DNA of 6,538 bases, from positions 1 to 6,538 of the forward strand of contig NMQN01000287.1 of NCBI GenBank assembly GCA_003575245.1, given 5' to 3'. Below are positions 1-5,992 of this stretch, one piece after another; the first letter of the stretch is position 1, and each line of letters opens with the position of its first letter. Below the pieces are notes generated by a model. It was not told where the DNA came from. It searched no databases and saw only the letters and a program-made list of their open reading frames with translations. A program made the translations under genes and the position numbers. The DNA comes from Candidatus Atribacteria bacterium 1244-E10-H5-B2. GTDB taxonomy: Bacteria > Atribacterota > JS1 > SB-45 > 34-128.

Positions 1-42
1 GGGACTTTGGATACAGACCAGGTAAGGAGGTTGAGAGGATGA
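1..42 (+). CDS. C-terminal end of an upstream gene, probably MnhC/NuoK-like subunit (partial)
   Basis: Frame 1 is open from the window edge and reads GTLDTDQVRRLRG, then TGA at 40-42. The stop overlaps the ATG of the next gene by four bases (ATGA, 39-42), a typical junction for coupled genes, which supports this frame over the others. A short, basic, Arg/Leu-rich tail of this kind fits the end of MnhC/MrpC-like (NuoK-like) subunits, and such a gene (mbhG) precedes mbhH in Thermococcales Mbh operons. Only 13 residues are visible, so the family call is an inference from tail resemblance and gene order; the frame call is firmer than the family call. Confidence 0.5.
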   Translation, partial: GTLDTDQVRRLRG

Positions 43-1604
43 ATCTATCGAACCACATTCCCATATTAATAGTAGCTATACCTCTATTGGCAGCCTTTTT
101 AGTTCCGCTTATCGGTCGGATAAATAAAAAAGCTACGGGGATTCTTACCACCCTTGCTTTAAGTGTAAGTTTAATTTTAACTATTGCATTAGCGGTTAAA
201 ATACTAACAGTTGGTCCTCAAGTTTATGTCTTTGGTGCAACATCTCCTTCTTTGACTTTACCTTCAGGGTTAAAATTTCCCATCAGGATTATGTTTCAGA
301 TAGATGCTATGGGAATATTTATGGGCTTGATTACTGCAGTTGTTTCATTTATAGGAGCAGTTTATTCTTTAATTTTTATGAAGCAGCATAGCGGACTTGA
401 TAAATATTATTCCCTTTTATTACTTTTAACTGTAGGTATGTTTGGAATGGAGTTTACCGGTGATGCATTTAACTTCTTTGTATTCCTGGAAATTGCTTCA
501 ATCGCCTCTGTTGCCTTAATTTCTTTCAGAGGAGTTGATTTGGGTGAACCGGCGGAAGCGGGCTTTAAGTATATGGTGGTTAGTTCAATATCTGCTCTTA
601 TGGTTTTATTTGCTGTAGGAATATTTTATGGGCAATACGATCTTCTTAATTTTGCAGCTTTAGCCAGCGTGATTAAATATTCTCAATTGGACAAAATTGC
701 TTTAGGACTTTTAGTACCAGTCCTGGCCATGAAAGCAGGAGCAGTGCCTATGCATATGTGGACACCAGATGCCTATTCAGAAGCACCAGCACCGATTAGT
801 ATGATATTAGTTGCTGCCAGTCAGGCAAGTCTCTATGCCTTATTCAGAGTAGTTTTTTCTTTATATAATATTTCTTTGAATACCTTAACCGTAGGTTGGG
901 TAATTATTATTTTTGGTCTTTTGTCTATGTTTATCGGAGTAACTATGGCTATTGTTCAAAAAGACATAAAGAGATTGATGGCTTATCACGCCATCTCTCA
1001 GACAGGTTATATGTTTCTCGGAGTAGGAGTAGGATTGGCCGTTTTAGCAAACCCTGTAGCTTTAAAACAATATGGAATTACCGCTATGGAAGGTGGTATC
1101 TTTCATATTATGAATCATGCTATGTATAAGGGCTTACTATTTTTAACCGCTGGCGCATTGTTTTTTAGAACAGGAACTAAAAATCTTGATAAGATGGGCG
1201 GGTTAGCTCACTCCATGAAATATACCACTATCTTCTTTATTATTGGGGCAGCAGCTATTGCCGGGCTTCCTCCCTTTAATGGTTTTGCCTCAAAACTTTT
1301 AATTTATGAATCTGTTTATAAATTTAATCCTTTGCTTTCTATAATAGCCATGGTAGTTAGCATCTTAACTTTAGCATCATTTGTTAAAGTATTTCATAGT
1401 GCGTTTTTAGGTCCGAAATTACCTCAATTTAAAGAAGTTAAGGAAGTCCCGCGTAGTATGGTCTTTGCTATGGCTGTTTTATCTTGCATTATAATATTTT
1501 TTGGATTATTCCCGGACCTGATAGTAAAAAATTTAGTACATCCTGCAGTAATGTCTTTAATTGAGCAATTTAAGTATACCGGTACAGTATTAGGAGGTAT
1601 GTAG
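39..1604 (+). CDS. mbhH: Antiporter-like membrane subunit of group 4 [NiFe] hydrogenase (MnhD/NuoN/HyfB family)
   Basis: This 521-residue protein is hydrophobic throughout, with about 14 membrane spans, the usual size for Mrp-type antiporter subunits. It would form the ion-translocating unit next to the hydrogenase arm. Family marks are visible: Glu151 in span 5 (FVFLEIASIAS), Lys232 in span 7 followed by a PMHMWTPDAYSEAPAP loop (residues 237-252), the VQKDIKRLMAYHAISQTGY segment (306-324), His356, His360 and Lys364 in GGIFHIMNHAMYKG, and Lys419 in GLPPFNGFASK (span 12). The span-8 lysine common in NuoM and MrpD appears to be Gln262 here (SQASLYALFR). The start is ATG 39 with AAGGAGG at 24-30, eight bases upstream. 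It overlaps the previous gene by four bases and ends two bases before mbhI. NuoL/M/N subunits of complex I are relatives, but the hydrogenase neighbours and the gene order favour MbhH. Confidence 0.9.
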   Translation: MNLSNHIPILIVAIPLLAAFLVPLIGRINKKATGILTTLALSVSLILTIALAVKILTVGPQVYVFGATSPSLTLPSGLKFPIRIMFQIDAMGIFMGLITAVVSFIGAVYSLIFMKQHSGLDKYYSLLLLLTVGMFGMEFTGDAFNFFVFLEIASIASVALISFRGVDLGEPAEAGFKYMVVSSISALMVLFAVGIFYGQYDLLNFAALASVIKYSQLDKIALGLLVPVLAMKAGAVPMHMWTPDAYSEAPAPISMILVAASQASLYALFRVVFSLYNISLNTLTVGWVIIIFGLLSMFIGVTMAIVQKDIKRLMAYHAISQTGYMFLGVGVGLAVLANPVALKQYGITAMEGGIFHIMNHAMYKGLLFLTAGALFFRTGTKNLDKMGGLAHSMKYTTIFFIIGAAAIAGLPPFNGFASKLLIYESVYKFNPLLSIIAMVVSILTLASFVKVFHSAFLGPKLPQFKEVKEVPRSMVFAMAVLSCIIIFFGLFPDLIVKNLVHPAVMSLIEQFKYTGTVLGGM

Positions 1605-1606
1605 AG

Positions 1607-1948
1607 ATGTTAGGATTACTGGAAACAGGCAGTGGTTTTTGGAGCGCAATAATTTGGATAGTAGTTGCATTAGTGATTGGAAGCATCTTAATTTATATCA
1701 GAAACAAAGGCGAAGATAGTTATAAAAAAAATACTGAACAAGACAAGCCCTTTATATCCGGTAATCCCGAAAAAAGTAAAGAGAACTCCCATTTAAGTGC
1801 GAGCCATATCTATTGGGGGTTTACGGAAGCGTTAAAGGGCTATTACAATCCTTTAGTAAAAATGCATACTGGAAATATAAATGACTATTCTGGCTGGATA
1901 ATTGTAATAACTGCGATAATATTAATTATGGTAGGGGTGAGTGGATAA
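1607..1948 (+). CDS. mbhI: Small membrane subunit of Mbh-type hydrogenase
   Basis: This is a 113-residue protein with one hydrophobic span near the N-terminus (about 12-30), a charged middle (32-66), an amphipathic stretch with HIYWGFTEALKGYYNPL (67-83), and a second span at the C-terminus (about 95-111). Size, two-span layout and position between mbhH and mbhJ fit MbhI. By analogy with the C-terminal part of NuoL, the amphipathic middle helix may brace the antiporter subunit along the membrane; this is inferred, not shown by the sequence. The start is ATG 1607 with AGGAGGT at 1592-1598. It begins two bases after mbhH and overlaps mbhJ by eight bases if that gene starts at 1941. There is no catalytic or metal-binding motif, so the call depends mainly on context. 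Confidence 0.75.
   Translation: MLGLLETGSGFWSAIIWIVVALVIGSILIYIRNKGEDSYKKNTEQDKPFISGNPEKSKENSHLSASHIYWGFTEALKGYYNPLVKMHTGNINDYSGWIIVITAIILIMVGVSG
1933..1940 (+). promoter_or_regulatory. Ribosome-binding site of mbhJ, two possible GTG starts
   Basis: AGGGGTGA lies inside the end of mbhI. It is directly followed by GTG 1941, and another in-frame GTG lies at 1950. GTG 1941 has AGG (1933-1935) at a five-base spacing; GTG 1950 has the GG at 1936-1937 at a long 12-base spacing. The 1941 start gives an eight-base overlap (GTGGATAA) parallel to the mbhK-mbhL junction (TTGAGTAA), so it is slightly preferred. The two choices differ by only three residues. Confidence 0.5.
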
Positions 1949-2399
1949 AGTGAAATTAAACAAATATTTCGAAAGATCTCTCTGGGTTTTTCATCTGAAT
2001 ACAGGGTCTTGTAATGGTTGTGACATTGAAATTGTAGCAGGTTTGACTCCTCGTTACGACCTAGAAAGATTTGGAATTAAATTGGTAGGTAGTCCGAAAC
2101 ATGCTGATGTTCTATTAGTAACCGGTCCAGTGACTGGTAGAATGGTCGATAGGGTAAAACGTATCTACGAACAAACTCCTGATCCTAAAGCCGTGATAGC
2201 AGTTGGAACATGTGGGACAAGTGGAGGAGTCTTTTACAACTCATATAATCTTTCAGGTTCTATTGACAAAGTTATACCGGTAGATGTTTATGTTCCAGGA
2301 TGTCCTACTCGGCCGGAAGCGATAATAAATGGAGTTTTACAGGCCTGGATAAAATTAGAAAAGTTAAGAGAAAGTATGAAAGCTATTCCAGCGAAATAG
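1941..2399 (+). CDS. mbhJ: [NiFe] hydrogenase small subunit, NuoB-like, one [4Fe-4S] cluster
   Basis: The 152-residue protein is the electron-transfer small subunit, which passes electrons from the ferredoxin-like subunit to the Ni-Fe site. Four ligands of one proximal [4Fe-4S] cluster are visible: Cys24 and Cys27 in NTGSCNGCDIE, Cys91 in VGTCGTSGG and Cys121 in VPGCPTRPE. The first pair is CxxC, as in group 4 hydrogenases, rather than the adjacent Cys pair typical of complex I NuoB. The chain is short, with no twin-arginine signal and no extra clusters, as expected for a cytoplasmic-facing energy-converting enzyme and unlike uptake hydrogenase small subunits. The start is GTG 1941, or GTG 1950. 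The TAG stop at 2397-2399 is immediately followed by a drifting heptamer array that separates it from mbhK, although these two genes are normally close neighbours. Confidence 0.92.
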   Translation: MDKVKLNKYFERSLWVFHLNTGSCNGCDIEIVAGLTPRYDLERFGIKLVGSPKHADVLLVTGPVTGRMVDRVKRIYEQTPDPKAVIAVGTCGTSGGVFYNSYNLSGSIDKVIPVDVYVPGCPTRPEAIINGVLQAWIKLEKLRESMKAIPAK

Positions 2400-2727
2400 C
2401 GAAAACGTATCTCGTATTATAGCGTATAGCGTGTAGTATATAGCGAAAAACGAAAAGCGCAAAACGCAAAGCCATAGCTCAAAATTTAAAATTTAAACAT
2501 GTAGTATTTGTATATTAAGTTTCATCTATTTTGTCTCGCGTGTATATTGTAGAAATGAAAAAACTAAAGAAGCAAAAAACAGAACTTAGAATTTAATATT
2601 GAGAAAAAAGTTTTGAGTTTTGAATTATGGTTTTTCACTTTTCGCTTTAAGCTTTTAGCTGTATAGCGATAATTAAAAACCAATAACTAAAAACTAAACA
2701 CCAACGACTATTCTCTAACGACTAAAA
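2397..2727. repeat. Drifting 7-base repeat array filling the mbhJ-mbhK gap
   Basis: This stretch of about 330 bases has no credible gene. Reading it in steps of seven from 2397 shows units that resemble their neighbours and change gradually. TATAGCG occurs at 2418, 2425 and 2439; AAAAACG, AAAAGCG, CAAAACG and CAAAGCC are at 2446-2473; AAAATTT occurs at 2481 and 2488. Further on come TGAGTTT (2614), TCACTTT and TCGCTTT (2635, 2642), AAGCTTT (2649), TAACTAA and AAACTAA (2684, 2691) and CGACTAA (2721). The clear parts are 2397-2501 and about 2607-2727; both are in the same phase (position modulo 7 equals 3). The centre, about 2509-2557, is not convincingly repetitive. The array begins in the stop codon of mbhJ and ends three bases before the ribosome-binding region of mbhK. 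No promoter could be recognised in it. Confidence 0.8.
2437..2665. repeat. Long imperfect inverted repeat inside the heptamer array
   Basis: The arm at 2437-2494 and the reverse complement of 2608-2665 align without gaps over 58 positions, with 43 matches by hand count. Matched blocks include AAAGCG (2454-2459 against 2643-2648), CCATA (2472-2476 against 2626-2630) and TCAAAA (2479-2484 against 2618-2623). In RNA, five of the mismatches would be G-U pairs (for example 2471 with 2631, 2485 with 2617 and 2492 with 2610). The arms enclose about 113 bases. A transcript could fold into a long hairpin between the mbhJ and mbhK coding regions. It could be an RNA structure, a remnant of a small inverted-repeat element, or a by-product of two opposed runs of similar heptamers. 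Confidence 0.65.
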
Positions 2728-2731
2728 AGGC

Positions 2732-2740
2732 AAAGGTGAT
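2732..2740 (+). promoter_or_regulatory. Ribosome-binding site of mbhK, several possible starts
   Basis: AAAGGTGAT precedes a cluster of in-frame starts: GTG 2736, ATG 2739, ATG 2742 and ATG 2748. AAAGG is five bases before ATG 2742, and GGTGAT is seven bases before ATG 2748, so either of these two is plausible. GTG 2736 lies within the site itself and is unlikely. Confidence 0.5.
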
Positions 2741-2741
2741 G

Positions 2742-3314
2742 ATGAATATGGAGTATATGAAACCAGAAGATATTATAGAATTATTTAAAGAAAAATTTAA
2801 TGATTCGGTTACAAATAGCAAAATAGAAATTAAAACAGCAGGATTAAAAAAGAATAGCTATAGTTTGATATGGTTAGAGATAGAACCAAAGGACTTTAAA
2901 GAAGCGGTTAAGCTTTTATGCACTATTCAATTTCCTCATTTTGCTATAATTTCAGGAGATGATTTTGGCGAGGAGATTGAATTAAACTATCATTTTTCCC
3001 TTTATTATGGGGAAAGATTCAAAGAGATATCTATAAATTTAATTACCTTGTTGCCTAAAAAAGATCTTAAAATACCTACACTTACTGATATAATCCCTGG
3101 AGCCCAGACTGCTGAAAGAGAAATTAAGGAAATGTTTGGGATAAAGGTAGAAGGGCTGCCTGATTCACCTAACTTATTTTTACCGAAAGATTTTGCGAAA
3201 GATACCTATCCTTTTAGAAGAGATGAGAAAGGTATATATCCTTTAAGTAAAAATGGTAAATATGTAGGTGACAACATAGTCAAGAGAGAAGAAGGGGTGA
3301 AAAAAGTTGAGTAA
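2742..3314 (+). CDS. mbhK: NuoC-like (30 kDa subunit type) hydrogenase subunit
   Basis: This soluble subunit of about 190 residues has the NuoC/30-kDa-subunit fold and would sit beside the large subunit in the peripheral arm. The family signature is in the C-terminal half: TLTDIIPGAQTAEREIKEMFG (about residues 113-133), then GLPDSPNLFLPKDF and DTYPFRRDEKG (about 138-164). This corresponds to the conserved run in NuoC that ends in a P-x-R-x-D element. The N-terminal half is a divergent alpha/beta domain. No metal ligands are expected or seen. The start is uncertain among closely spaced codons, with 2742 chosen on ribosome-site spacing. The gene follows the 336-base non-coding array and overlaps mbhL by eight bases. 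Ech-type EchD is a relative; the gene order favours MbhK. Confidence 0.88.
   Translation: MNMEYMKPEDIIELFKEKFNDSVTNSKIEIKTAGLKKNSYSLIWLEIEPKDFKEAVKLLCTIQFPHFAIISGDDFGEEIELNYHFSLYYGERFKEISINLITLLPKKDLKIPTLTDIIPGAQTAEREIKEMFGIKVEGLPDSPNLFLPKDFAKDTYPFRRDEKGIYPLSKNGKYVGDNIVKREEGVKKVE
3292..3300 (+). promoter_or_regulatory. Ribosome-binding site supporting a TTG start for mbhL
   Basis: AAGGGGTGA ends six bases before TTG 3307, whereas the next in-frame ATG (3316) is fifteen bases away. The site lies inside the end of mbhK, so translation of the two genes is probably coupled. This favours the rare TTG start, which gives an N-terminus of MSKMTYSVPIGPVHP. Confidence 0.65.
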
Positions 3315-4530
3315 GATGACTTATTCTGTACCTATAGGTCCGGTTCATCCCTCATTGAAAGAACCGATAACTTTTAATTTTAAAATATATGGAGAGCATA
3401 TAGAAGAGGTATGTTTGGCACCCGGAGATAATCATCGAGGCATAGAATTCATGGGTATGCAAAGGAATCCTGTTCAAATTATCTATTTAGCTGAGAGAAT
3501 ATGTGGTATATGTTCAGCTTCTCATCCTTTTGCCTTCTGTAAAGCTGTGGAAAATGCTGCTGGGATTGAAGTCCCCGAAAGAGGCCAATATATCCGGGTA
3601 ATTATTGCCGAGTTAGAAAGAATTCATTCACATATTTTATGGGCAGGGGTTGCCGCTCATGAATTAGGTTTTGATTCGGTTTTATATATATCTTGGAGAG
3701 CAAGAGAAGAAGTATTAGATCTTTTAGAATATCTTACCGGAAACAGAATTAATTACGGGATATTTATGATAGGGGGAGTAAGAAGAGATATTAGCGAAGA
3801 ACAAATACCTCGAATTCGAAAAACTTTAGAGTATTATAAAGATATCTACGGAAAAATAGAAGATATATTCTTAAAGGACCCTACCATTGCTTTAAGAACA
3901 AAGAATGTCGGTGTTTTAACTAAAGAAGATGCTCTTCGTTTATGTGCAGTAGGTCCTACTGCCCGGGCTTCGGGTATAAAAAAGGATATAAGACAGGATC
4001 AGCCTTATTCTGCATATGCCGATTTAAACGTAAAAGCCATTACTCCGGATGTGTTAACCGGAGAGGTAAATGGTGATGTATATGATCGAATAGTAGTCAG
4101 ATTATTAGAATTAGTCCAGTCATTAGAGATTATCGAACAATGTTTGGATAACTTGCCCTCAGGTGAAATTATTGCAGAAAAAAAATTGGTTAAATTGCTC
4201 AATCAATTAAAAAGAGCTAAAGGAAGAGGAGTGGGGAGACATGAAGCTCCCCGCGGTGAATGTATTCATAGTGTAAAGTTAGAAGAAGCAGAAACACTGG
4301 AAGTCTGGAAAGCTCGCGCTCCAACGTACAATAATTTAATGACCTGGGTTCCAATGCTTTTAGGGCAGCAGATAGCTGATATTCCGATTGTCGTAGCCTC
4401 TATCGATCCCTGCATAGCCTGCATGGACAGAGTTACTATTTTAAATAAAGCTAATGGACAAAAGAATGTGTTAACTAAAAAAGATTTACATGAATTGAGC
4501 GTTCAAAAAACGAGGAGGATTACTCCATGA
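3307..4530 (+). CDS. mbhL: [NiFe] hydrogenase large (catalytic) subunit, group 4, NuoD-like
   Basis: The 407-residue precursor carries the Ni-Fe active site that reduces protons to H2. Both metal-binding motifs are complete: L1 is RICGICSASH with Cys66 and Cys69, and L2 is DPCIACMDR with Cys369 and Cys372. All four cysteines separate it from complex I NuoD and from related sulfur-reducing complexes that lack a full set. The N-terminal PIGPVHPSLKEP (residues 9-20) and the GDNHRGIEFMG segment (40-50) are typical of the NuoD/HycE/EchE/MbhL family. Past Arg375 is a 32-residue tail, the mark of a precursor needing a maturation endopeptidase, and such a protease gene lies about 1.5 kb downstream. 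The start is TTG 3307, with an eight-base overlap with mbhK; the stop overlaps the mbhM start (ATGA). The L1/L2 form and the operon order support group 4, Mbh type. Confidence 0.95.
   Translation: MSKMTYSVPIGPVHPSLKEPITFNFKIYGEHIEEVCLAPGDNHRGIEFMGMQRNPVQIIYLAERICGICSASHPFAFCKAVENAAGIEVPERGQYIRVIIAELERIHSHILWAGVAAHELGFDSVLYISWRAREEVLDLLEYLTGNRINYGIFMIGGVRRDISEEQIPRIRKTLEYYKDIYGKIEDIFLKDPTIALRTKNVGVLTKEDALRLCAVGPTARASGIKKDIRQDQPYSAYADLNVKAITPDVLTGEVNGDVYDRIVVRLLELVQSLEIIEQCLDNLPSGEIIAEKKLVKLLNQLKRAKGRGVGRHEAPRGECIHSVKLEEAETLEVWKARAPTYNNLMTWVPMLLGQQIADIPIVVASIDPCIACMDRVTILNKANGQKNVLTKKDLHELSVQKTRRITP
4432..4527 (+). other. Cleavable C-terminal propeptide of MbhL (32 residues)
   Basis: The codons after Arg375 of the L2 motif (DPCIACMDR) encode VTILNKANG...RRITP. 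HycI-type proteases cut large subunits of the HycE type directly after the last basic residue of this motif, so cleavage between Arg375 and Val376 is expected. The tail length agrees with that known for E. coli HycE. The same stretch of DNA carries the ribosome-binding site of mbhM (GAGGAGGAT, 4512-4520). Confidence 0.8.
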
Positions 4531-5537
4531 CTTCTATAAGCTTATTTGGAATATTAGTAAAAATAATAGGAGCAATTGTAATTGCTTTTTTAGGAGTAAC
4601 AGTAGGTTTATTTTATAAAGGTATTGACAGAAAATTAGTCGCAAGGATGCAGGCTCGAGTTGGTCCGCCCATAAGACAGCCTTTTATGGATTTCTTTAAG
4701 TTAATGATTAAAGAAAATATTGTGCCGCAAAACGCAGTTCCCTGGATATTTAACGGAGCGCCAATTATGGCTTTGGTATCCTCTATTACTATTTTACTTT
4801 ATTTACCTGTAGGGAACATTCATCCCTTGTTAAGCGGATACGGAGACATTGTGTTAATTATTTATCTGCTAACTCTACCGGCTATCGGAATGGTAGTGGG
4901 CGGTTTTGCTTCCGGTTCTCCTTATGCCAATGTGGGAGCACAAAGAGAGATGGTACTGATGATGAGCTATGAACTTCCTTTAGTAACTACTGTGATTGCT
5001 ATAGTGTGGAAATTGAGCCAGGTTTACCCTCAACTTAATGTATTCTCTTTGGACGTAATTAATGCCCATCCTATTTGGGAGTTAGTGGGTCCATTAGGTT
5101 TTATGGGAGCAATTTTACTATTTATTACCTTTGCGGCGGTTACGCCGGGTGAGCTCTCCAAGGTACCCTTTGATGCACCGGAAGCTGAAACAGAATTAGC
5201 CGGAGGAATATTAGTTGAATATTCGGGAAGGAATCTTGCTTTATTTAGTTTAACTGATGCGGTTAAGACGATAGTAATGATTTCTTTAACTGTAGTTTTA
5301 TTTTTTCCATACAATATATCTCACTTTCTTGCTTTAAGTGGAGTATTTGCTCTAATAGCAGATGTTATGTTCTTTTTAGTAAAAATATTTTTAATAATGT
5401 TTTTCGAAGTAACTTTTGTTAGGGTTGCAGTTGCTCGTTTTAAAATAGACCAGGCTTCCTTTGCTTACTGGATTCCAGTATCGATTATAAGTTTACTTGG
5501 CCTTATGTTAATCGTTTTAGATACTATTATAGTTTGA
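4527..5537 (+). CDS. mbhM: NuoH-like membrane anchor subunit of hydrogenase
   Basis: This 336-residue membrane protein has about eight spans and is of the NuoH/HycD/EchB family. It anchors the hydrogenase arm and joins it to the ion-pumping subunits. Conserved elements are visible in order: the ARMQARVGPP...QPFMDFFKLMIKE loop (residues 39-63), SPYANVGAQREMVLMMSYELP (131-151), and the acidic loop PFDAPEAETELAGG...EYSGRNLALF (214-240). These Glu/Asp-rich cytoplasmic loops form the quinone-site-like cavity in complex I and are kept in quinone-independent hydrogenases. The start is ATG 4527, with GAGGAGGAT at 4512-4520, and it overlaps the mbhL stop by four bases. It ends nine bases before mbhN. 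The family is certain; the name MbhM rather than EchB or HycD comes from the operon order. Confidence 0.93.
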   Translation: MTSISLFGILVKIIGAIVIAFLGVTVGLFYKGIDRKLVARMQARVGPPIRQPFMDFFKLMIKENIVPQNAVPWIFNGAPIMALVSSITILLYLPVGNIHPLLSGYGDIVLIIYLLTLPAIGMVVGGFASGSPYANVGAQREMVLMMSYELPLVTTVIAIVWKLSQVYPQLNVFSLDVINAHPIWELVGPLGFMGAILLFITFAAVTPGELSKVPFDAPEAETELAGGILVEYSGRNLALFSLTDAVKTIVMISLTVVLFFPYNISHFLALSGVFALIADVMFFLVKIFLIMFFEVTFVRVAVARFKIDQASFAYWIPVSIISLLGLMLIVLDTIIV

Positions 5538-5546
5538 GGTGATAAA

Positions 5547-5948
5547 ATGGCAACACCAATGGGATTTGAACTGTTAAAACAGTTATTTAAAAAACCAGCT
5601 ACCAATGTATTTCCGGTTACTTATTACCCTGATTCGATATTAAAATTATTGGAAAAAGTTGAAAAGGGAGAAGCAAAGATACACCCTCCCGTAGAAATAC
5701 CTAAAAATTTTAGAGGGAAAATTGTCTACGATAGAGATGAATGTATAGGATGTAAATTATGTATTAAAGTATGCCCTGCTGAGGCAATCGAATTTATTCC
5801 CGATAAAAAGAAGATAAAAATCCATATAGATCATTGTATTTTCTGTTCTCAATGTAATGATATATGTCCTAAAAATTGTCTGAATATGAGCGAGGAATTT
5901 CTTATTGCAGATACAGATAGGTCATCATCTAAATTAATTGTAGAATAA
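5547..5948 (+). CDS. mbhN: 2x[4Fe-4S] ferredoxin-like hydrogenase subunit, NuoI-like
   Basis: The 133-residue subunit accepts electrons, most likely from reduced ferredoxin, and passes them to MbhJ. Two classical cluster motifs are present: Cys66, 69, 72 and 76 (CIGCKLCIKVCP), and Cys97, 100, 103 and 107 (CIFCSQCNDICP). In this fold, three cysteines of one motif and the last proline-linked cysteine of the other hold each cluster. An extra Cys111 follows the second motif. The N-terminal 60 residues, including NVFPVTYYPDS, are typical of NuoI-like subunits that dock on the NuoB/NuoD pair. There is no signal or membrane span. The start is ATG 5547, with GAGGTGAT at 5536-5543. It is the last gene of the plus-strand operon and is followed by a hairpin. 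Confidence 0.92.
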   Translation: MATPMGFELLKQLFKKPATNVFPVTYYPDSILKLLEKVEKGEAKIHPPVEIPKNFRGKIVYDRDECIGCKLCIKVCPAEAIEFIPDKKKIKIHIDHCIFCSQCNDICPKNCLNMSEEFLIADTDRSSSKLIVE

Positions 5949-5966
5949 TTAATGAAAATAAACAAT

Positions 5967-5992
5967 AAAAAATTATAGTGCTATAATTTTTT
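5967..5992. terminator. Symmetrical AT-rich hairpin, probable bidirectional terminator
   Basis: A perfect 12-base inverted repeat, AAAAAATTATAG (5967-5978) and its complement CTATAATTTTTT (5981-5992), surrounds a two-base centre. The actual loop would be about four to six bases. A run of T follows the stem on the plus strand, and a run of T also follows it on the minus strand, so it could end transcription of mbhN and of the convergent protease gene. It overlaps the protease stop codon and last codons. The stem is almost all A-T, so it is weak. The call rests on position and symmetry. Confidence 0.55.

Noticed and set aside
896..1129. 77-residue plus-strand open frame inside mbhH
   Set aside because: It lies fully within a well-supported conserved gene in another frame, and its composition (many Arg, Ser, Tyr) looks like a shifted reading of membrane-protein codons.
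2509..2548. Direct repeat TGTATATT at 2509-2516 and 2541-2548
   Set aside because: It is an 8-base AT-rich word within low-complexity DNA; chance is enough to explain it and no function is suggested.
2397..2727. CRISPR array or tRNA/ncRNA gene in the mbhJ-mbhK gap
   Set aside because: There are no 23-37 base identical repeats with unique spacers and no cloverleaf; the repetition is short (7 bases) and drifting. A structured RNA remains possible and is listed as the inverted repeat.
2500..2735. Internal promoter for mbhK
   Set aside because: TTG-like and TATA-like words occur by chance in this AT-rich repeat, and no pair has convincing sequence and 16-18 base spacing.
4005..4202. 65-residue minus-strand open frame
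   Set aside because: It is antisense to mbhL, with no ribosome-binding site or family signature.
5030..5314. 94-residue minus-strand open frame
   Set aside because: It is antisense to the most conserved loop of mbhM and has no recognisable motif.
5877..5882. Extra cysteine (Cys111) after the second cluster motif of MbhN as a third metal site
   Set aside because: It is a single cysteine with no partners nearby; the eight canonical ligands are complete without it.
39..5948. Complex I (NADH dehydrogenase) or a sulfur-reducing Mbs-type complex
   Set aside because: The large subunit keeps all four Ni-binding cysteines and a cleavable tail, the small subunit has CxxC rather than a Cys pair, and a dedicated HycI-type protease is present. 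All three features indicate a true hydrogenase.
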